From Candidatus Korobacter versatilis (GTDB taxonomy: Bacteria; Acidobacteriota; Terriglobia; Terriglobales; Acidobacteriaceae), in assembly GCA_016185395.1 (NCBI GenBank), contig JACPNR010000011.1:204703-268702 (forward strand): a stretch of DNA of 64,000 nt. The letters run 5' to 3'. The notes under the pieces are model-generated. The model was not told where the DNA came from and made no database searches. It worked only from the letters and a program-made list of their open reading frames with translations. Both the position numbers and the translations under genes were made by a program. Of the stretch, positions 22,044-30,196 are shown piece after piece (within the stretch, counting starts at the first letter, position 1; the number at the start of each line of letters is the position of its first letter).

Positions 22044-23089
22044 CGCGCGATCGCTTTCCTGGCCGAGAACTCGCGCACGTGATCCACCAGCGCAAGCACG
22101 TTCTCCACGGGCGTCTCGGGCAGGATGCCGTGGCCGAGGTTGAAGATGTGGCCGGGACGTCCGGCGGCGCGCTGCAACACGTCGTGCGCGCGCTCGCGGA
22201 GCAGCTTCTTGTCGGCGAAGAGCATGACGGGGTCGAGGTTTCCCTGCACCGCGCCGCGATGTCCGAGCGAAGCCCAGGCGTCGTCGATGCCGATGCGCCA
22301 GTCCACGCCGATGACCTCCGCGCCGGTCTCCTTCATCGCCGGCAGGAGCGTGGCCGAGTCGGTGCCGAAATAGATGATGGGCACGCCGGTCTTCTGTAAC
22401 TCGTGGACGAGCGCAGTCGCGTGCGGCAGAACGTATTTGCGGAAGTCCGCGGGCGAGAGACAGCCGACCCAACTGTCGAAGACCTGGATGGCGTCCGCGC
22501 CGGCGCCCACCTGCTCGGCGGCGTAATACGCCAGCACGTGGACGAGCTTGGCCATCAACGCTTCCCACGCCTTCGGCTCGGTGTACATCATCTGCTTGGT
22601 GTGGACGTAGCTGCGCGAGCCGCCGCCCTCGATCATGTAGCTGGCGAGCGTGAAAGGCGCGCCGCAGAATCCGATGATCGGCAGCTTGGCGCCGAAATGT
22701 TTCGCTGCGCGGCGGACGGATTCGGCAACGTATCCCAGGTCGGCGGCGCGGTCGGAGCGCAGGCGCTTGACGTCGTCGGCAGTCCGCAACGGCTTCTCGA
22801 TGACGGGGCCTTCGCCGGCGGAGAAGCGGAAGTCCAGGCCCATGACCTCGAGCGGGAGCAACAGGTCGGCGAAGATGATGGCCGCGTCCACGCCCAGTTT
22901 TTCCGCGGCGGTGATGGTCACCTCCGCGGCCAGCTCGGGCGACTTACAGATCTCGAGGATGGAGTGCTGCTTGCGCACGGCGCGGTACTCGGCCATGTAG
23001 CGCCCGGCCTGGCGCATGAACCAGACCGGCGTGGTGTCCACGGGCTCGGCACGGCAGGCGCGGACGAAGCGGGAGTCGGGAGCGGACAT
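22040..23089 (-). CDS. hemE: Uroporphyrinogen III decarboxylase
   Basis: 349 residues from ATG 23089. UroD signatures: VWFMRQAGRYMAEYR (residues 22-36) with the substrate Arg, IIFADLLLPLEVMG, FCGAPFTLASYMIEGGGS and IIYFGTDSATLL. It decarboxylates uroporphyrinogen III to coproporphyrinogen III. First gene of the hemE-hemH-hemG operon, whose genes overlap by 4 bases each. The open frame extends upstream, but UroD family N-termini begin near the chosen Met. The ribosome site is weak. Confidence 0.93.
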   Translation of the reverse strand: MSAPDSRFVRACRAEPVDTTPVWFMRQAGRYMAEYRAVRKQHSILEICKSPELAAEVTITAAEKLGVDAAIIFADLLLPLEVMGLDFRFSAGEGPVIEKPLRTADDVKRLRSDRAADLGYVAESVRRAAKHFGAKLPIIGFCGAPFTLASYMIEGGGSRSYVHTKQMMYTEPKAWEALMAKLVHVLAYYAAEQVGAGADAIQVFDSWVGCLSPADFRKYVLPHATALVHELQKTGVPIIYFGTDSATLLPAMKETGAEVIGVDWRIGIDDAWASLGHRGAVQGNLDPVMLFADKKLLRERAHDVLQRAAGRPGHIFNLGHGILPETPVENVLALVDHVREFSARKAIAR

Positions 23090-23314
23090 ATATGTATGGA
23101 TAAGGACTTCTACTAGACGCTGCGGGCTATTGTAGCGGGTGGAGCGGTGGCACTCGGTGACGCGCGTCACTTCGGGCGCGAACCGGCGCGAATGCGGCGT
23201 CTGCGGTATGTTAGGGAGCGCTGCGTTAAGAGCCCGGCTCGACCGGCGCGGCATCGGATCCCAACGCCGCGGTTCGCGGCGACATCGAGAATCCACCCGG
23301 AGGGAAAAAGCCAC

Positions 23315-23659
23315 ATGAGCGACCACTACCACGATCCAGCCGACCTGCGGTTCCTGAAAGACATGAACAAGCTCGCGCCCACCGAGTTCAACGCCTGGTT
23401 GAACCTCGACAAGATCGTGGGACGCGACGATGGCGCCATCCCGCGGAAGTATCGCGAGCTGATCGCGCTGTCGGTGGCGTGCACCACGCAGTGTCCGTAT
23501 TGCATCGAGGTGCACACCAAAGCGGCGAAGGTCGCGGGGGCGAGCCGCGAAGAGATCGTGGAGAGCGCGTTCCTCGCGGCCGCACTGCGCGCGGGCGGCG
23601 CTGCCACGCACGGCGCCATGGCGTTGAAGTTCTACGACGCGGCCGCAGCGGCGAAGTAA
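23315..23659 (+). CDS. Carboxymuconolactone decarboxylase/AhpD-family protein
   Basis: 114 residues from ATG 23315, with GGAGGG about 10 bases upstream. The CxxC-His centre of AhpD-like proteins is present: ALSVACTTQCPYCIEVHTKAA, cited in part, with CPYC and His about four residues on (residues ~61-68). These are small helical proteins with alkyl-hydroperoxidase or disulfide-reducing activity. It stands divergently from the haem operon. The rest (REEIVESAFLAAALRAGGA) is standard for the family. Confidence 0.85.
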   Translation: MSDHYHDPADLRFLKDMNKLAPTEFNAWLNLDKIVGRDDGAIPRKYRELIALSVACTTQCPYCIEVHTKAAKVAGASREEIVESAFLAAALRAGGAATHGAMALKFYDAAAAAK

Positions 23660-23699
23660 GCCCGCGTCTCAGGACGGTGCGGGCGGGATGGCATCTGAG

Positions 23700-23880
23700 C
23701 AGGCGCCTGGGGCCATCTTAACCAGCGGTGCACCCACCGGCGAGTTCACCGCGGAGCATCGTTACCTTGGCGAGAGCAACGTGCTCGCGGCCCGCTTCCG
23801 CTCGGGCGGAGGCGAAGCGCGCCTCGTGGACCTGATGCCGGTCGCGTCCGAAGAGTTCACCACGCCTTCAGCTCTCATAC
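23700..23880 (+). pseudogene. N-terminal remnant of a GH15-type glycoside hydrolase
   Basis: An open stretch reads PTGEFTAEHRYLGESNVLAA, RFRSGGGEARLVDLMPV. This closely follows the N-terminal trehalase-like domain of GH15 glucoamylase/trehalase proteins (pattern YLxxTNVLxTxFxxxxGxxxxxDLMPV). No start codon with a ribosome site precedes it, and the frame breaks into noncoding sequence and the tRNA after about 60 codons. It is a fragment, not a gene. The identification is from recall of the family pattern. Confidence 0.55.
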
Positions 23881-23930
23881 TAAGTTGGGATGCGAGCGCC
23901 ACGGGCCACGGTGCCCGAAGCGCGCCCGAG

Positions 23931-23959
23931 TGCGAAGGCCTTCGGGCTTCCGCTATAAT
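23931..23959 (+). promoter_or_regulatory. Likely promoter of tRNA-Ser
   Basis: A consensus -10 box TATAAT is at 23954-23959, 17 bases after a weak -35-like TGCGAA (23931-23936). It lies ~50 bases before the tRNA. Confidence 0.55.
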
Positions 23960-24011
23960 GGGGTTCGCGAAACGCGCCGGTCATCCTCTGATGCGGGCGG
24001 GTTGCGATAGC

Positions 24012-24104
<93 letters not shown>

Positions 24105-24140
24105 GTTCTTGCAATTCCAACCACTTGCCAGCCGTCCTTG

Positions 24141-24445
24141 CTATTGAATCGTCGCCGGGGCGGCGCCTGATTCAGGTTTTAGTGTCCCATAAGTGTCCCT
24201 TAACTTCTGGGGCGGTTCTGCTGGGATATTGCTCTCGAGTTGCGCCATGGCATTGCGAACATCAAGATCATCGCTCTTGATGTAGCACGCTGTCGTAGTG
24301 CTCACGTGTGCGTGCCGAAGGATGCGTTGGATGACGACATCGCGCACGCCAAGGCGGTTGAGGTTGCTAGCGAGGCCGCGCCGCGCCGCATGCCAGCCAT
24401 GCCACTCAGGGAGACGACCGTCACGAACGAACTCGTGGTCTCCCC
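24141..24445 (-). pseudogene. Truncated tyrosine recombinase (phage/island integrase), C-terminal part only
   Basis: Reading towards the tRNA, about 100 codons are open: EFVRDGRLPEWHGWHAARRG, LASNLNRLGVRDVVIQRILR, HAHVSTTTACYIKSDDLDVR. This is the C-terminal catalytic half of a tyrosine recombinase, with H-x-x-R (HAAR), the second His (ILRHAHVSTTTACY) and the nucleophile Tyr (ACYIK). The stop is at 24141. The N-terminal part with the first catalytic Arg is missing; the frame meets a stop and then the IS3-like sequence at about 24445. So an integrated element's int gene was cut by an insertion sequence. Confidence 0.8.
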
Positions 24446-24647
24446 ACTCGGCCCTGGGCTACCAGACCCCGGAGGAGTACGCAGCAGAGAAGAGCAAGAG
24501 CTTCTACGGAGAGGGAGTGGGGCAAGGGACCTCAAACGCCGGCCCCTTGCCCCACACCCCCATCCCCGCTACAGTCGAACCGTTGCGGGGCGAACAAAAC
24601 CCGGAGAAAGTGTCACTATGACTGGACCAGAAATGGGGGGCAGGTCA
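24445..24647 (+). mobile_element. 3' end of an IS3-family element (transposase C-terminus plus terminal repeat)
   Basis: A plus-strand frame ends SPHSALGYQTPEEYAAEKSK, matching the C-terminal motif (xxxALGYxTPxEF) of IS3-family transposases, and stops at TGA 24619-24621. The last 102 bases (24546-24647), ending AAATGGGGGGCAGGTCA, occur again as a perfect inverted copy at 63109-63210. The upstream part of the transposase is absent, so the element is dead. Confidence 0.75.
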
Positions 24648-25031
24648 GCTGTTCTGCTGGAATCGGCCGAGTCCCCAGTTCTTTCCCAGTTCTTTCCCTG
24701 TTCTTTGTTAAGAAGGAGAGCCCTCGCAGTGTCGAGTCGGCAATGTTCTCGCGCCTTGTTGGCCGGCAGCACCCACAGACCGACGCTACTACCCTGTAAA
24801 TTTCGCTGTTCTGGCCCGGAGAGCGGTTCGCAGTAGACTCGCAGCACCGCCAGTTCTTCCACAGCATTTCCTTCCTTACCCAGCTCATTGCCTCGGGCGT
24901 GGCGAAACAGACATCTAGCGGTCCAGGAGATAGGCGGCCGTTGTGCCCGGCTTCGCCGAAGGGGCTGGCCTCACAGCCTGCGGTGACCTTCATCACAGGG
25001 GGCCACAGGCCGGGGAGAGTACTCATATTCC
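24648..25031. other. Intergenic stretch, no gene recognised
   Basis: It contains the direct repeat CCAGTTCTTTCC twice (about 24672-24695) and a minus-strand frame reading AGCEASPFGEAGHNGRLSPG that has no recognised family, no ribosome site and runs into the IS end. No convincing promoter for the benzoyl-CoA operon was picked out, though its transcript must begin here. Confidence 0.4.
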
Positions 25032-26192
25032 ATGCTGGCCTCGGATATAGAACGAACGTTCGATAGGTATCGCGACCTGCTGGAAGACCTTTCCTTCCCC
25101 GAGGTGCGCCGCTGGAAGGAGGCGGACCCCCGCCGCAAGGCGGTCGGCTTCTTCCCCGTGTATGCCCCGGTGGAGATCATCCACGCCGCCGGCATGTTGC
25201 CGGTCGGGCTCGCCGGCGCCGGCGACCGGCTCGACATCCAGCACGCCGACGCACGCTTCGGCTCGTTCATCTGCTCCATCATCAAGACCACGCTCGAGTT
25301 GGGCATGACCGGCCACCTCGAGCCGTTCGAGGGGCTGTTGTTCTCCTCCATCTGCGATTCGGCACGGAACCTGGCGTTCGTGATGAAGCGCAACTTCCCC
25401 CAGAAATACATCGACTTCCTGCACCTGCCTCACAATCCGTCGTCGCCTGCCAGCGTGGATTTCCTGGCGGCCGAGTACCGCCGCCTCATCGGGCAGCTCG
25501 AACGTATCGGCGGCGACTACAGCGAGGAAAAGCTGCGCGCCGGCATTGCGCTCTTCAACCGCCAGCGCGAACTGGTGCGCGAGCTTTATGCGATACGCGC
25601 CGCTGCGCCGCACCTGCTGCGCGCCTGGGAGTGCTATGTCGCGGTGCGGGTGGGCAACGTGCTGCCGGTCGAGGAGCACATCGCGCTGCTCGAGCAAGTG
25701 CTCGCGGCCGCACCGCGGCGCGACGCGAAGAAGCGCGATTCGCTGCGCGTGGTGATCGAAGGCTCGTTCTGCGAGCAGCCGCCACTCGAGGTCATCCGCC
25801 TGATCGAGGACGCCGGGTGCGACATTGTGGAAGACGACTTCACGCTCGCGCAACGCTGGTTCACCGAGGACGTTCCGGCCGTAGGCGACCCGGTGCACGC
25901 TCTCGCCGAGGCGTACGTGAACCGCTCGGTGTACTCCTCGGTGCGCCACGATTTCCGCAAGCCACGCTGGCTGGGGCTGGCCGAGAAGATCAAGGCGTCG
26001 CAGGCCGACGCCGTGATCTTCCTGATGGCCAAGTTCTGCGAGCCGGCTTACTTCGATTATGTCCCGTTCAAGCAGCAGGTCGAGCTGATGGGACTTCCCC
26101 ACCTCGCGCTCGAGTACGAGGAGAAGCTGTTCACGTTCGAGCGTCTGCGCACCGAAGTGGAGACGTTCGTGGAGTCACTCGTCTTTGATTAA
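25032..26192 (+). CDS. bcrC: Benzoyl-CoA reductase subunit C (2-hydroxyacyl-CoA dehydratase family)
   Basis: 386 residues, the size of BcrC/BadD. Opening segments RRWKEADPRRKAVGFFPVYA and EIIHAAGMLPVGLAG match subunit C of class I benzoyl-CoA reductases. Cys residues placed for cluster binding are seen in SFICSII, SSICDSARNL and MAKFCEPAYFDY. With BcrB it forms the module where ATP-driven electrons reduce the benzene ring of benzoyl-CoA to the 1,5-diene. It is oxygen sensitive in characterised bacteria. First gene of a seven-to-eight-gene operon; the next start lies 17 bases after its stop. Confidence 0.9.
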   Translation: MLASDIERTFDRYRDLLEDLSFPEVRRWKEADPRRKAVGFFPVYAPVEIIHAAGMLPVGLAGAGDRLDIQHADARFGSFICSIIKTTLELGMTGHLEPFEGLLFSSICDSARNLAFVMKRNFPQKYIDFLHLPHNPSSPASVDFLAAEYRRLIGQLERIGGDYSEEKLRAGIALFNRQRELVRELYAIRAAAPHLLRAWECYVAVRVGNVLPVEEHIALLEQVLAAAPRRDAKKRDSLRVVIEGSFCEQPPLEVIRLIEDAGCDIVEDDFTLAQRWFTEDVPAVGDPVHALAEAYVNRSVYSSVRHDFRKPRWLGLAEKIKASQADAVIFLMAKFCEPAYFDYVPFKQQVELMGLPHLALEYEEKLFTFERLRTEVETFVESLVFD

Positions 26193-26208
26193 TGGACCAG
26201 GAGAGGTG

Positions 26209-27519
26209 ATGGCGGAAAAGAGCGAGTATCGCGGCAACATCCACCAGCGGCAGAAGCAGCTGATGCTCGACTGGTACGGCAAGCTGGAACAGGCTGCTTC
26301 CGGCGACGAGCCCAAGACCTGCTCCCTGATGGTCTCCGGCAACTGTGTCGAGTTGCTCGAGGCGTTCGGCATCGTGCCCATCTACCCGGAAGTCAATGCG
26401 TTGCAGCTCGCCATCCGGCACCAGTCGCTCGATCCCATCCTCGCCGCCGAGGAGATGGGCTATGCCGCCGACAATTGTGCCTACGTGAAGGCCGACATCG
26501 GATGCCTGTTGAAGGGCATCACGCCCACCGGCACGCGCTTGCCGGAGAAGCCGACGCTGGTGCTGTGCAACTTCGTGGGCTGCAACACCTACCTGAAGTG
26601 GTTCGAGCACGTCGCCAAGTTCACCGGCGCGCCGCTGTACGTGATCGACGTCCCGTTCCTGCGCACGGCGGAGCCCTCGAAGGAGGACGTGGCTTACGTG
26701 GTGAAGCAACTCCACGAGCTGGTCGCGCTGCTCGAGAAGCTGACCGGGCGCAAGTTCGATCCGGACCGGTTCCGCCACGCGGTGGCGTGCTCGGCGCGCT
26801 CCGAAGAGCTCTGGTCGCGCATCAAGCACCTCGCCAAGGTCACGCCCTCGCCATTCGACGCGTACTTTGACGCCATCACGCTGATGGGTCCGCTCTATGT
26901 CTATCGCGCCACGCAGGAAGGCGTGGACTTCTTCACCGACGCGCTCGCCGAGCTCGAGGCCAAGCGCTCGGCCGGCGAGGGCGTCTACGAGCGCGAGCGC
27001 TTCCGGCTGGTGATGGAAGGGCCGCCTCCGTATCCCTACTTCCGCACCTTCCGCGACATGTTCGCAAAATGGCAGGCGACCGCCGTGGCATCCACCTACT
27101 CGACCGTCGGCGGACTGTGGGAATTCGGGTTCCGGCACGACCCGGCCGAGCCCTTCGAGTCGGTGGCGATGCACATGATCGCGCAGAACGTGACCAACCG
27201 GAACATGCTGCAGCGTTACGACCAGATGCAGCGCTATCTCGAAGAGTGGAAGGCCGATGGGGTGATCATCCACTTCGTGAAGAGCTGCCGCCTCTTCTCT
27301 GCCGGGCAGGGCGACATGCGCGACTACTTCTCGAAACAGCTCGGCGTCCCCACGCTCTACATCGAGAGCGACCTGGAGGACCCGCGTTACTTCGCCGAGG
27401 CGCAGACGCGCACCCGCATCGACGCCTTCTTCGAGGCGCTCGAGCACTCCAAGGCCCACCCGCAACCGAGACCGACAGTCGCGAAAGGAACGCAGCTATG
27501 CGTATTGCCGCAGGCGTAG
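26209..27519 (+). CDS. bcrB: Benzoyl-CoA reductase subunit B (2-hydroxyacyl-CoA dehydratase family)
   Basis: 436 residues from ATG 26209 (AGGAG 5 bases upstream). Family segments match BcrB/BadE: EINALQ-like PEVNALQLAIRHQS, AADNCAYVKADIG, VGCNTYLKWFEH, TYSTVGGLWEFGFRHDP and FVKSCRLFSAGQ, the last supplying a cluster Cys. It pairs with subunit C at the substrate site. The gene's last 22 bases overlap the next gene, so expression is coupled. The C-terminus (KAHPQPRPTVAKGTQ) is variable in the family. Confidence 0.9.
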   Translation: MAEKSEYRGNIHQRQKQLMLDWYGKLEQAASGDEPKTCSLMVSGNCVELLEAFGIVPIYPEVNALQLAIRHQSLDPILAAEEMGYAADNCAYVKADIGCLLKGITPTGTRLPEKPTLVLCNFVGCNTYLKWFEHVAKFTGAPLYVIDVPFLRTAEPSKEDVAYVVKQLHELVALLEKLTGRKFDPDRFRHAVACSARSEELWSRIKHLAKVTPSPFDAYFDAITLMGPLYVYRATQEGVDFFTDALAELEAKRSAGEGVYERERFRLVMEGPPPYPYFRTFRDMFAKWQATAVASTYSTVGGLWEFGFRHDPAEPFESVAMHMIAQNVTNRNMLQRYDQMQRYLEEWKADGVIIHFVKSCRLFSAGQGDMRDYFSKQLGVPTLYIESDLEDPRYFAEAQTRTRIDAFFEALEHSKAHPQPRPTVAKGTQLCVLPQA

Positions 27520-28334
27520 ACGTCGGCTCCACGCAGACCAAGGCCGTCCTGCTGGCGGACAACGGCGGGCGCAAGGTCCTCGCCCGCAAGCTCACCGACA
27601 CCGGCGCCAATGTGCAGAAGGCCGCCGAGCGCGCCTTCGACCTGTGCTGCGAAGAAGCCGGCATCAAGACGGCCGACGTGGGCTTCGTGGTCGGCACCGG
27701 CTACGGCCGCTACAAGATCAGCTTCGGCAATGCGCAGATGACCGAGATCAGTTGCCACGCGCGCGGCGCTAGTTTCCTGTGTCCCGGCACGCGCACTGTG
27801 ATCGACATGGGCGGCCAGGATTCGAAGGCCATCAGCGTGGGCCCGAGCGGCGAGGTGCTCGACTTCGTGATGAACGACAAGTGCGCCGCCGGTACCGGCC
27901 GTTTTCTGGCCAACGCTGCTGAGGTCATCGGGATCGGGCTGGACGAGATCGGTCCGCTGGCGCTCGAAGCCAAGCGGCCAGTGAAGATCGCGACGGTGTG
28001 CACCGTCTTCGTCGAGGCCGACATCCTTTCGTACCTCGCCAACGGCAAGAAGCCGGCGGACATCCTCGGCGGCGTGCACCTGGCGATCGCGAAGCGCACG
28101 CTCTCGCTGGCGCGGCGCGTGAACATCGAACCGGAGATCACGATGACCGGCGGCGTCGCGCGCAACGCGGGCATGGTGCATGCGCTCGAGGAAGTGCTGG
28201 GCGCGAAGATGAACGTGACTCCCGACGCGCACTTCATGGGCGCGGTGGGCGCGGCCCTGTTCGCGCTCGAGAAGATGGACGACAGCTTCGAGATGGGGTG
28301 GACGAAGGATTATGCGAGTCATCGCGGGAATTGA
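27498..28334 (+). CDS. Benzoyl-CoA reductase ATPase/activator subunit (A or D type)
   Basis: 278 residues of the BcrAD/BadFG/HgdC ATPase family: VDVGSTQTKAVLL (phosphate loop 1), FVVGTGYGRYKI, DMGGQDSKAI, NDKCAAGTGRFL with a cluster Cys, and TVCTVFVEADIL with the second Cys. It hydrolyses ATP to drive electrons from ferredoxin through a [4Fe-4S] cluster shared between two such subunits. It lacks the ~150-residue N-terminal extension of Thauera-type BcrA, so it resembles the Azoarcus (bzd) arrangement. Overlaps its neighbours by 22 and 23 bases. A versus D cannot be settled by eye. Confidence 0.87.
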   Translation: MRIAAGVDVGSTQTKAVLLADNGGRKVLARKLTDTGANVQKAAERAFDLCCEEAGIKTADVGFVVGTGYGRYKISFGNAQMTEISCHARGASFLCPGTRTVIDMGGQDSKAISVGPSGEVLDFVMNDKCAAGTGRFLANAAEVIGIGLDEIGPLALEAKRPVKIATVCTVFVEADILSYLANGKKPADILGGVHLAIAKRTLSLARRVNIEPEITMTGGVARNAGMVHALEEVLGAKMNVTPDAHFMGAVGAALFALEKMDDSFEMGWTKDYASHRGN

Positions 28335-29142
28335 CTGCGGTACCGGCTTCACGAAGGCTCTGGTCATCGGCCAGTCGCCGGGCGGGACGCCGCACATCCT
28401 GGGCAAGGCGCGCGTGAAGAGCGGCGTGAATGCCGACGCTGCGGCGGAAGAGGCGCTGCGCATCGCGGTGGTCAGCGCGCGGCTCCGCCGCGAAGACGTG
28501 GACTACATCGCCACCACCGGCTTCGGCCGCTACAGCGTGGCCTTTCGCGACATTCAGATCACCGAGATCACCAGCGCGGCGCGCGGCGTGCACCATCTGT
28601 TGCCTGAGGCGGAGTGCGTGCTCGATGTCGGGGCGCAGTCCACGCGCGCCATCGGCATCGCGGGCGGCAAGGTGAAGCAGTTCAAGAGCAACGACAAGTG
28701 CGCGGCGGGGTCGGGCATGTTCATCGCGCGCGCCGCCAAATATCTCGAGGTCCCGCTCGAGACGGTGGGCGAGGTCTCCCTTGCCTCGCGGCACCCGCAG
28801 CCCATCTCGAGCGTCTGCGCGGTGCTGGCGGAAAGCGAGATCATCAACCACGTCTCCGCCGGCGTCACCGTCGAAGACATCTTCCGCGGCATCCACGAGT
28901 CGCTGGCGGATCGTGCCGGCGCTCTGCTGCGCCGCGTTGGGATGCGCGACCGCATCGCGCTCATCGGCGGCGTGGCCTTGCAGGGCGGGATCGTGAAGGC
29001 TTTGGAAGAGCGGCTGAGCGTAAAGGTCGACGTGCCGCCGGACTGCGAATACGTCTGCGCGCTGGGCGCGGCGCTTCTCGGCGCGCAACGCCTGCTGGGA
29101 AAAGCGAAGGAGACGAGCCATGCAGCCGGCGTACGGGTATGA
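28312..29142 (+). CDS. bcrD: Benzoyl-CoA reductase ATPase/activator subunit (D type likely)
   Basis: 276 residues, the size of BcrD/BadG. The same ATPase fold as the preceding gene but diverged: IDCGTGFTKALVIG, ATTGFGRYSVAF, DVGAQSTRAIGI (Ala where the partner has Gly), NDKCAAGSGMFI and VCAVLAESEIINH, so both cluster Cys are kept. It would form the A/D heterodimer. Overlaps by 23 bases on both sides. The C-terminal dozen residues lie in the overlap and are probably not conserved. Confidence 0.86.
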   Translation: MRVIAGIDCGTGFTKALVIGQSPGGTPHILGKARVKSGVNADAAAEEALRIAVVSARLRREDVDYIATTGFGRYSVAFRDIQITEITSAARGVHHLLPEAECVLDVGAQSTRAIGIAGGKVKQFKSNDKCAAGSGMFIARAAKYLEVPLETVGEVSLASRHPQPISSVCAVLAESEIINHVSAGVTVEDIFRGIHESLADRAGALLRRVGMRDRIALIGGVALQGGIVKALEERLSVKVDVPPDCEYVCALGAALLGAQRLLGKAKETSHAAGVRV

Positions 29143-30196
29143 GCTGATCGCCACCGGGGCGCCGCTCGCGCGCTGCGAACTCATGCTTGCGCCCGCGCCC
29201 GATGAGGTGATCGTCGAAGTCGCCGGTTGTGGCGTCTGCCACACCGACGTTGGCTTCGCGTACGACGGCGTTCCCACACGCCATCCGCTGCCCCTCATCC
29301 TCGGGCACGAGATCTCGGGGCGCGTGGTCGAGGCCGGCGAACTCGCTGCCGCGTGGCTGCGCAAGAACGTGATCGTGCCGGCGGTCGTGCCGTGCGGCCG
29401 GTGTCCCGCGTGCCAAGCCGGGCGGCCGACCGTCTGCTCCAAGCAGTTCATGCCGGGAAACGACGGCCACGGCGGATTTGCCACGCATGTCCGCGTGCCC
29501 GCGCGCGGCCTGTGCCAGGTGCCGGACAAACTGCCGGCGGGAGTCACGCTGGAAATGCTGTCGGTCGTGGCCGATGCCGTCTCCACTCCCTACGAAGCCA
29601 TCCGGCGCTCGGGTCTGGGCGCGGAGGACGTGGCCGTCTTCGTCGGCGCGGGCGGCGTTGGCGGATTTGGGGTGCAGATCGCCGCCGCCATGGGCGCGGC
29701 CGTCGTCGCCGTGGATGTGGACCAGTGCCGCCTCGAGCTTGCCGCGCAGCACGGTGCCTCACTCGCACTGAACACGCGCGAGATGGACGAGAAGGAATTA
29801 AAGAAGCGCGTGCGTACGTTCGCCAAGGAGAGCGGCAAACGCGGCATCGGCATGAAGGTCTTCGAGACCAGCGGCACCCCCGGCGGCCAGCAGACGGCGT
29901 TCCACCTGCTCGATTTCGGCGGCTACCTGGCCGTGGTCGGCTTCACGCCGAAGAAGACCGAGCTGCGCCTCTCGAACCTGATGGCGCTCGACGCCACGGC
30001 GCGCGGTAACTGGGGCTGCCCTCCGGAGCAGTATCCGGCGGCGTTGCAGCTCGTGCTCGACGGCAAGGTCGCGCTCGCGCCCTACGTCGAGTCGCGTCCG
30101 CTCGACGATGCCCCCGAAGTGCTCGAGGCGGTCGCACACCGCGCGCTCAAGCGCCGCGTCATCTTGAAACCTTCGCGTAATGGAGACAGATCATGA
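29120..30196 (+). CDS. had: 6-hydroxycyclohex-1-ene-1-carbonyl-CoA dehydrogenase
   Basis: 358 residues of the zinc-dependent medium-chain dehydrogenase family. Catalytic zinc site GCGVCHTDVG and GHEISG; structural zinc loop PCGRCPACQAGRPTVC; NAD-binding GAGGVGGFGVQIAAAMGA. The position between the reductase and oah genes, and segments such as KVFETSGTPGGQQTAFHLLD, support the benzoyl-CoA pathway enzyme, which oxidises the 6-hydroxy group to the 6-oxo compound. A general alcohol dehydrogenase is possible in principle but unlikely here. ATGA overlap with the next gene. Confidence 0.87.
   Translation: MQPAYGYELIATGAPLARCELMLAPAPDEVIVEVAGCGVCHTDVGFAYDGVPTRHPLPLILGHEISGRVVEAGELAAAWLRKNVIVPAVVPCGRCPACQAGRPTVCSKQFMPGNDGHGGFATHVRVPARGLCQVPDKLPAGVTLEMLSVVADAVSTPYEAIRRSGLGAEDVAVFVGAGGVGGFGVQIAAAMGAAVVAVDVDQCRLELAAQHGASLALNTREMDEKELKKRVRTFAKESGKRGIGMKVFETSGTPGGQQTAFHLLDFGGYLAVVGFTPKKTELRLSNLMALDATARGNWGCPPEQYPAALQLVLDGKVALAPYVESRPLDDAPEVLEAVAHRALKRRVILKPSRNGDRS

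Noticed and set aside
24616..25026. Minus-strand frame of 136 codons after the IS end
   Set aside because: It reads straight into the IS terminal sequence, has rare-looking composition and no family; treated as noncoding.
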